Part shown: piece after piece, positions 45,150-64,000 of the stretch | Position numbering within the stretch: position 1 is the first letter of the stretch | How the letters are laid out: each line of letters starts with the position of its first letter | From: Magnolia sinica | Lineage: Eukaryota; Streptophyta; Magnoliopsida; Magnoliales; Magnoliaceae | Reading direction: 5' to 3' | Assembly: GCF_029962835.1 (NCBI RefSeq) | Contig: NC_080581.1 | Coordinates: forward strand, 21,404,001 to 21,468,000 | Length of the DNA stretch: 64,000 bases | Program-made: the position numbers and the translations under genes | The notes under the pieces: generated by a model | The model's input: the letters and a program-made list of their open reading frames with translations, nothing else | The model's database searches: none | Told to the model about the DNA's origin: nothing

Positions 45150-45782
45150 CTCTTTCAGTGTCCCCACTCTAGCTAAAAAGGGCTTGGCTGAAACCAAGTT
45201 CAGGGTTTGTTTTAAGATTTTGAAAAGGATATGGAAAATATAACTATTGGAAATTTAATTTTTTAGATTTATGGTCCTATTTAGATGATGAAAAATGACA
45301 AAGGATCTGCATTTAGATAATTTTAGGTTCTTCAATTATTTAGAGGAAGTTTCGTTAAAATGCCATTGTCGAACTCTCGCATGGCCAATAATTGCACCGC
45401 GTGGCCGATCTAGGACTTCAATTTAAAAAGAAAATACCTCAGAGAACATTTGTGACCCTTTTAGAAGCCATGAGAAAATCGAAACGGGGAGAAGCCAGCC
45501 GAAGAAAGAAACATTTCCTCACGGTGGCATTATATAGCAAGGACTCCATAATCGAGTAGGATAAGGCCACTACGTAAGGTCTTTCACAAGTAATGAGATC
45601 TTATCGTACGGCCAACGCCTCTCTAAATTATAAAAACAATACTCGACAATGAGCTCAAGGCCTCGTGCCAATACACTCATGCACAAACTTCCAACTCTAT
45701 GATGCTTATCTTTTATGTCATCCATGATCTCCACTTTTGTCCAAGACCATGATACGGCAAGTTAGAACTTTTAGTTTGAAAT
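45150..45782. other. Intergenic, nothing recognised
   Basis: About 630 bases, AT-rich at the left. No coding or repeat signal was identified. Confidence 0.4.
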
Positions 45783-46311
45783 CGGATTGCCTATTGTGTT
45801 ACTCAATACACTTTTATCCTACTAAGTAAACTCTTTTGGATCCACTGTGAATGTATGTGGTTTATCCACACCGTATATACACTTTTCTGGCTAATCTTAG
45901 GGGTTGATCCCAAAATTGAAGTAAATCCAAAGCTCGAAGTGGACCATTCGGCAGTAAATAGTGTAGAATAATTATTTCCACCGTTGAAACCTTCCTAGGG
46001 CCCACAATAATGTTTATTTGTCATCCAACCTGTTCATAAGATCACAAAGACATGGACGAAGAGAAACTACAAACGTCATCTTGATCCAAAACTTCTGTAA
46101 GCCAAAAAGAACTTTTCAATGGTAGAGGTTCAATCACACTGTTTCCTATGGTGTGGTCTACTTGAGCTTTGGATATGCTTCTGTTTTGAGATCAAGCTTT
46201 AAAATTATCTGTTAACATGTATGAACAGATTGGATAAAATAAATAAATAATGGTGGACCCCACGGAGTTTACTCTGTACGCTTGGTTATGAGTTACTCAG
46301 TACGCAATCCG
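45783..46311. mobile_element. MITE-like inverted-repeat element
   Basis: Ends CGGATTGCCTATTGTGTTAC and, on the other strand, CGGATTGCGTACTGAGTAAC, followed on both arms by AGTAAACTC and GG(A/G)TCCAC. The interior has the CATCCAACCTGTTCATAAG block of the GGGCCCAC MITE family. No clear target duplication. Confidence 0.65.
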
Positions 46312-48347
46312 CTTCCTTTTAATTTCTTAGCTTAGTTTTATTACTATCCAGCACAGTGGTATAGTAAGCCACTGGATTAATATAAATATCCACAACTCCG
46401 TCTTTGGATCTATAGATTATTGAGTTCTTACTTAATAACTCTCTGGTCACATCCTACCGACCTTACACCACAATCATCTGGTATCTTCCACGATCGTTTA
46501 GGTCTGGATCACCGTCAAGATCACAGTCATTTTGCCAGCATAGACTGCCATAGGTAATCTCTTTTGCTTATTTTTCTTTTTCTTTTCTTTTTTCTTCTTC
46601 TTCTTCTTTTGCGATTACAGTGCATTAACATGACTAATAAAGTCCATTAACATGACTAATAAAGTCGGCTATCAAGTCTTTATTTTTAATTTGTTTGTTT
46701 TTTATTTCTTTTACTGAGAAACATTATTTAAGTTATCACCGTTGAAAGAAAAGTCATTGTCTTCAAGACAAAAATAATTCATCCAAGAAGGACTAACACT
46801 TCCCCTTCATCAATCGCCCAATCGCTTTTAACAATCAGTGGTTGAAAAGTTAGGCCAATCTTCACAAATATAGTCCTAATTCAATGTCAGGGATTACAAG
46901 CACTCAGTTTGATTCTAGTAAAAAACGACTCTGGCACACTCCGTGTCTAATCTAATCACATACCTTGAACCAAAATTGAGTTGTCCATTATACACGTGGC
47001 CATGCGTCCGTCCGGATTGAACAGCAACGGATAACACACAAGCACTTACACATTGCAAACTTGGAATGTAACTAATTCAAATTAAGGGTCGCCATTTAGA
47101 TGCATCATGAAACAAAATTTATGGTTATTTATTTAATTCAAATCATCGGATTAGTGCACATTTGTTTTTAAATGAAGGCCATCCAACGGTCCTACATCAA
47201 CAACAAATTGGTGGACAAAAACCAGAGAATAAGATTGTTAAACCAATCTGGTTTTGGCACTTTGATTGGTTAATTCAAATTAATGTACGGTGCCTGCGCA
47301 TTCCAACTGCCTGTCCTACTTAGTTGGAGTATCAAATCACTCCCCATTTCAATCCCTGCAGTGAATTAAAAAAGAGGCAGTAAATGCTTACCTCTTTACC
47401 TTTATTAAAAAAAAATAAAAAAACAGAGAGATGGGAGCTCAGCGCGTACCACAAAAAGCTTATGGGACCCACTTGATGTCTGTGTGACTTCGTCCATTGA
47501 TTGTACTAGATCGTGCTAGAACGTGAACCGAAGAATTAGACAGACCGGAAACTAAGTTGGCCACACCACAGGAAAAAGCGTGAACGAGCACCCACTAGTG
47601 AAACCTTGTTCTGGATGAGTCTGCTATTTGTGTGTTTTGTATCTCATGATGGGACTCGCCTTGCGAACGGGTAGCTCATGTAAACTTCACGATGGGCCTC
47701 TTTGAGGAAGGTTTCAATGGGTTATGGATCTTCCTTACTTTCGGGCCGATGTGTGATAACTTCCAATCATGTGCATGCGACATCCCGTCTGTCCAATTGG
47801 GTCTGACCATTGTGAGGATTGCCGCATGCAAAAATCATCCACACGCACCCATTGGATATATATAACAGGTATTCTTAAATAGCCCATGAGACATACTTGG
47901 GGTTGGGGGGTGCACACTGGCTTCACAAGGTCCCTACCAGCTTGTATAACAACCCACCGGCCCTTAATCAACATGGTTCATTGGATTTCTTACACGTCAA
48001 TCTGTCAAAACACAGCAGCTCAAATAAAACATACAAACAAAGAGAGTTTTTTGCTTTGGCCATTCCTAAAAGCATTTACTTCAGACCATTTAGCTCTGCT
48101 GCATCACATAAAAAAGCACTAGTATCCACATGTACAGTATCAGTATCATTTCCGAGTTAAGCAGCTTACATCACCTAAAATACAAAATCCCATCACACAT
48201 TATATTAACATGTACAAGAAACATCCCACAATACCAACCATTTTTAAGTTTTGTGGGGATGCAACACCTACTGATATTCTAGAATGTGTTAAATAAAAAT
48301 GCAACTCCCCAGTGAAAAACAGTGTTGCACAACACAACTCTTGTTCA
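46312..48347. other. Intergenic region including the PRP8 3' flank
   Basis: No coding exon recognised. Contains a pyrimidine tract (46555-46610), a tandem duplication of ATTAACATGACTAATAAAGT (about 46624-46666), partial GGGACCCAC-type repeat sequence (47455-47720) and, next to the PRP8 stop codon, sequence that must include its 3' UTR on the minus strand (about 48000-48347). The polyadenylation site was not fixed. Confidence 0.45.
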
Positions 48348-61473
<13,126 letters not shown>

Positions 61474-61675
61474 CTGGATGCCAATGTCATATTTTGTTAC
61501 CACAAAGAAGAAGACGTCAAACAAAGATGAGTGTGGAGTCCAAACAGCAAAATGTTATTCAAGTCCAGCCACCGAATAGGAGACAGGCAAATTCTGGCAG
61601 CCAGAACAGCTCAAACAGAACTGGTTTAGATTAGTCCCACAAAAAAAAAAAAAAAAAATCAAAAGACTCGAGAAA

Positions 61676-61755
61676 GAACAAGAACAAGAACAAGAACAAG
61701 AACAAATAACAATAACAATAACAATAATAATAATAATAATAAGATGATGATGATG
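61676..61755. repeat. Compound microsatellite
   Basis: Consecutive runs of GAACAA, AACAAT, AAT and GAT units. Confidence 0.85.
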
Positions 61756-63239
61756 AGAAATGCTCCGTGCTTTTGGAGAACTATAAGTTATATAGTGCTC
61801 CTAGTTGCATCTGTTCGCTTGGCCAATCCAATCAAGTGATCAGAGCTGTCCATTAAGCTCAAAACACATTGTATGGCTTACAATGCAAAAAATCACACCA
61901 CAGATTATCCAAAATATCTTGATTTGTCCTTATTTTATATAGCCGTCCTTTCTCCAAGATATGGATGGGATAGTTACAACTGCCTAACAAAAGTGATTCT
62001 TTAGATTCATAAGCGATCCATGATGATCACTAACAAATAGATGGATCAAATTGTTGCAGGCCTATTTGTATGTAAATGATCTTGGCCATCCATATTTCAA
62101 GTCATTGATCAAGTGGCTAATATTTTTCAGATTACTGTGATGTTTCCATGGTGGACCAAGAATTGTCAGTTGGACCTAATCAACAGTATAGATCAATCGA
62201 TTGGACTACCTCCCAAGGCAAGCACTGGTGCATTGCTCAATAATAATGATAATAGAAATAATAATAGGAAAAAAAAAACTGGAATAAATGTAGAAAGATA
62301 ATATTAGAAGCCTTTTCTGAAGCCTTTTATTCACAGAGAAGTGTGTGTGGCTCCTCTCTGTCTCTGTCATGAGGACCACAATATAGATAATCCACAGCAT
62401 GAAAGTGCTCCCAGCAGACTGGACAGATGGAAAAACAGATTGGTGTACAAGCAAAGGGCAAGACTCTCCAGTCAGATGGTACCATCCAATTGGAGCAGGA
62501 GGGCCACAAAGATTAACCATAGCCGAGAATGCACCAAATGGACAATCCTGTCAAATCAGTTCTCTGTATGAAAGGATAACATCATCCAATTGGAGCTACT
62601 TTTGAGCTACTACCAATGGAGAGGGCCCAGCTAGATGGGAGGTCATGCTGACAGCATGTTGGTGGCCCCACTCACGCATTCCAACTTTCCAAGTCATGCA
62701 ATAAAAAAACCAAAACTGTGTTGGGTGGATAGCCAAACTATTCACAGAGTAACTAGAATGGTCCAGTATTTTAACCAAACGTCCAAAAGATGTTTGGCAG
62801 CTAACCTAGCAATCAAACCAGGTGGTTTCAACTGAACCAAATGGACCCACCAATCCACTGCAGTTTTCATAATGCTGTTCTGCATGTGTTACCAGTTGCA
62901 TGGGACAAAAACATATCAAAGCTAATGCATGTTCACAAAACATTGGGAAACCAAGGGCCTGTTTGGATTCATTAATTGAGAAGAAGAAAATTGATTTCCT
63001 CAGAAATAACTACTCCAGGAAAATTGGTGGAAGTGAAAATTTATTTAGGTGTTTGTTTCTCACAGATTTTTCTACAGAAATTGTTTCACTTTGCCACTTT
63101 TGTCGTTTGGCAGCCGACCTCATCTCCATAGAATATTACGACCAGCTATACATTTTTTTTCTTGAAAAGTAACTTGATATACATACTAATAACATCCACA
63201 ACAAATGGCACATCTCTTACTGTCACACATGCATGGAGT

Positions 63240-63420
63240 AGGTTAGTATAGACTAACAGTGAACCCCACATAGTTCATCATCATCATTGAAGCCGTATCC
63301 CAACTACCAGGGTCAGGTACGTGGTTAGTATAGACTAAGGTGAGCTCCACATAGTTCATCATCATCATCTAAGCCTTCTCCCACTAATTGGGGTCAGCTA
63401 CCTGTTCCACCATTCCAGTC
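63240..63420. repeat. Duplicated retroposon-like tail
   Basis: GTATAGACTAA-CACATAGTTCATCATCATCA is repeated twice about 85 bases apart. The second copy continues with TCCCACTAATTGGGGTCAGC, a common plant retroposon motif that I associate with RTE LINE 3' ends. Confidence 0.5.
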
Positions 63421-63429
63421 TATCAAGGG

Positions 63430-63836
63430 CCGTAACTGTAGAGCCCACATGGTTAAGATCATCTAACAATGGGCTCCACATGGAAATGCACATAATTGGG
63501 ATCAACTAACGATGGGCCTAGCATAGTTAAGATCATCTAATGTTGGGCACAACATGGAAATACACGGTGATGATCAATTAATGATGGGGGGCCCACAAGG
63601 TTGAGATCATCTAACAATGGGCCAACATGGAAATTCACATGGGTATGATCGACTAAAAATAGGCACCGCATAATTATGATCATCTAATGAGGGCCCAATG
63701 TGGAAATAAACATGTTTATGATTGATCAACTAATGATGGGCCACATATGGTTAGGATCACCAACGAGCTCCATGCAGATATACAAGTGCTTAAGATTGAC
63801 TAATGATAAGCCCTACTTGATTAAGATCATCTCACG
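63430..63836. repeat. ~75-bp tandem repeat (about 5 units)
   Basis: GTTAAGATCATCTAACAATG-type starts near 63452, 63528, 63602, 63675, 63753 and 63823, with AACATGGAAAT(A/G)CAC in mid-unit. It ends directly at the Athila LTR. Confidence 0.7.
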
Positions 63837-64000
63837 TGTTGAGTGTCAAATATTGCATATTTTTCCCTGTTTATATCTTAGTTTTATGAACATGATAATG
63901 TTTAATGTTATATTTTATATATGTTTGTGTTGCAAGGTGAATCTGAGAGCTTGGATTGAAAAGAATGCTAAAAGCATGGATTTAGTGCTCAAGAATCACC
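63837..64000 (+). repeat. Start of a third Athila LTR (Athila-C)
   Basis: TGTTGAGTGTCAAATATTGC is collinear with the minus-strand starts of the LTRs at 11970 and 31706 for the full 164 bases to the window end. Orientation is +, opposite to Athila-A and -B and antisense to PRP8. Confidence 0.85.

Larger units (their letters stand above)
61474..63836 (-). other. PRP8 intron upstream of exon A
   Basis: At least 2.36 kb of non-coding DNA before the window edge or LTR. It contains a microsatellite stretch (61676-61755), A runs, weak MITE fragments (62080-62560, with CCATGGTGGACC), a retroposon-like tail (63240-63420) and a tandem repeat (63430-63836). The exon preceding '[10 protein letters not shown]' was searched for by eye and not found. 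Confidence 0.6.

Noticed and set aside
61474-61490. Upstream Met start MTLASR for PRP8 exon A
   Set aside because: The acceptor CATCCAG lies inside it and the conserved protein reads into [10 protein letters not shown] from a split Met codon; MTLASR is intron translation.
63430-63836. CRISPR-like array
   Set aside because: Plant nuclear context, diverged repeats and no unique spacers; a plain tandem repeat.

Overview
This window is nuclear DNA from a flowering plant. The evidence is plant-type spliceosomal gene exons with GT-AG introns, chromovirus (Tekay/Del), Athila, Tat and SIRE retrotransposon lineages, and MITEs. The many GTGGGCCCCAC-type MITE copies, Tekay LTRs of more than 2 kb and solo LTRs of about 4 kb resemble magnoliid tree genomes (Lauraceae or Magnoliaceae). 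That taxon is an inference from remembered repeat character, not a database match. No rRNA, tRNA or CRISPR array was recognised.

Left two thirds (1-41225): a nested retrotransposon cluster. A Tekay-type Ty3 element on + (Tekay-1, 1-~8420) has lost the gag zinc finger, the protease and half of RT, but carries an extra open-frame relic upstream of gag. It abuts a minus-strand Athila-type piece (Athila-A, ~8421-11970). Next is a SIRE/Maximus-type Ty1 tail (11971-16403) with RNase H, an env-like ORF and a 3' LTR. A second minus-strand Athila element (Athila-B, 16404-31706) was split by a minus-strand Tekay-2 insertion (17926-28526, target duplication TTAGG/TTGGG). Tekay-2 was itself invaded by a 4.0-kb solo LTR (21705-25715, perfect CCTTT duplication). 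A + strand Tat-lineage pol (31711-39393) was split by a second solo LTR of the same family (33124-37271, perfect GCCTT duplication). A Tekay-2-family LTR fragment closes the cluster at 41225.

Middle (41226-48347): low-copy DNA with three MITE-like elements, one containing a second, and a two-exon 3' remnant of a WAT1/EamA-type transporter gene whose last splice acceptor reads TG instead of AG.

Right third (48348-61473, minus strand): the 3' half of PRP8, the core U5 snRNP splicing factor. Fourteen exons encode about 1,147 residues from the RT thumb/X region to the Jab1/MPN domain and stop codon, with no disabling change seen. The N-terminal half lies beyond the right edge. The intron between the two Jab1/MPN exons ending LSPQ and beginning DLT is 6.8 kb. 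It holds a 4.56-kb foldback transposon (50343-54902) with G-rich termini, an 8-bp target duplication and long inverted arms. Each arm is TIR, then GGGCCCAC-type MITE block, then tandem satellite array. A 5'-truncated LINE with poly(A) and a 14-bp target duplication sits in the right satellite arm. The window ends at the start of a third Athila LTR (63837) next to a ~75-bp tandem repeat.

The leads most worth following are the foldback element inside the PRP8 intron and the plant-transposon/env-like ORF found both upstream of gag in a Ty3 element and downstream of pol in a Ty1 element.
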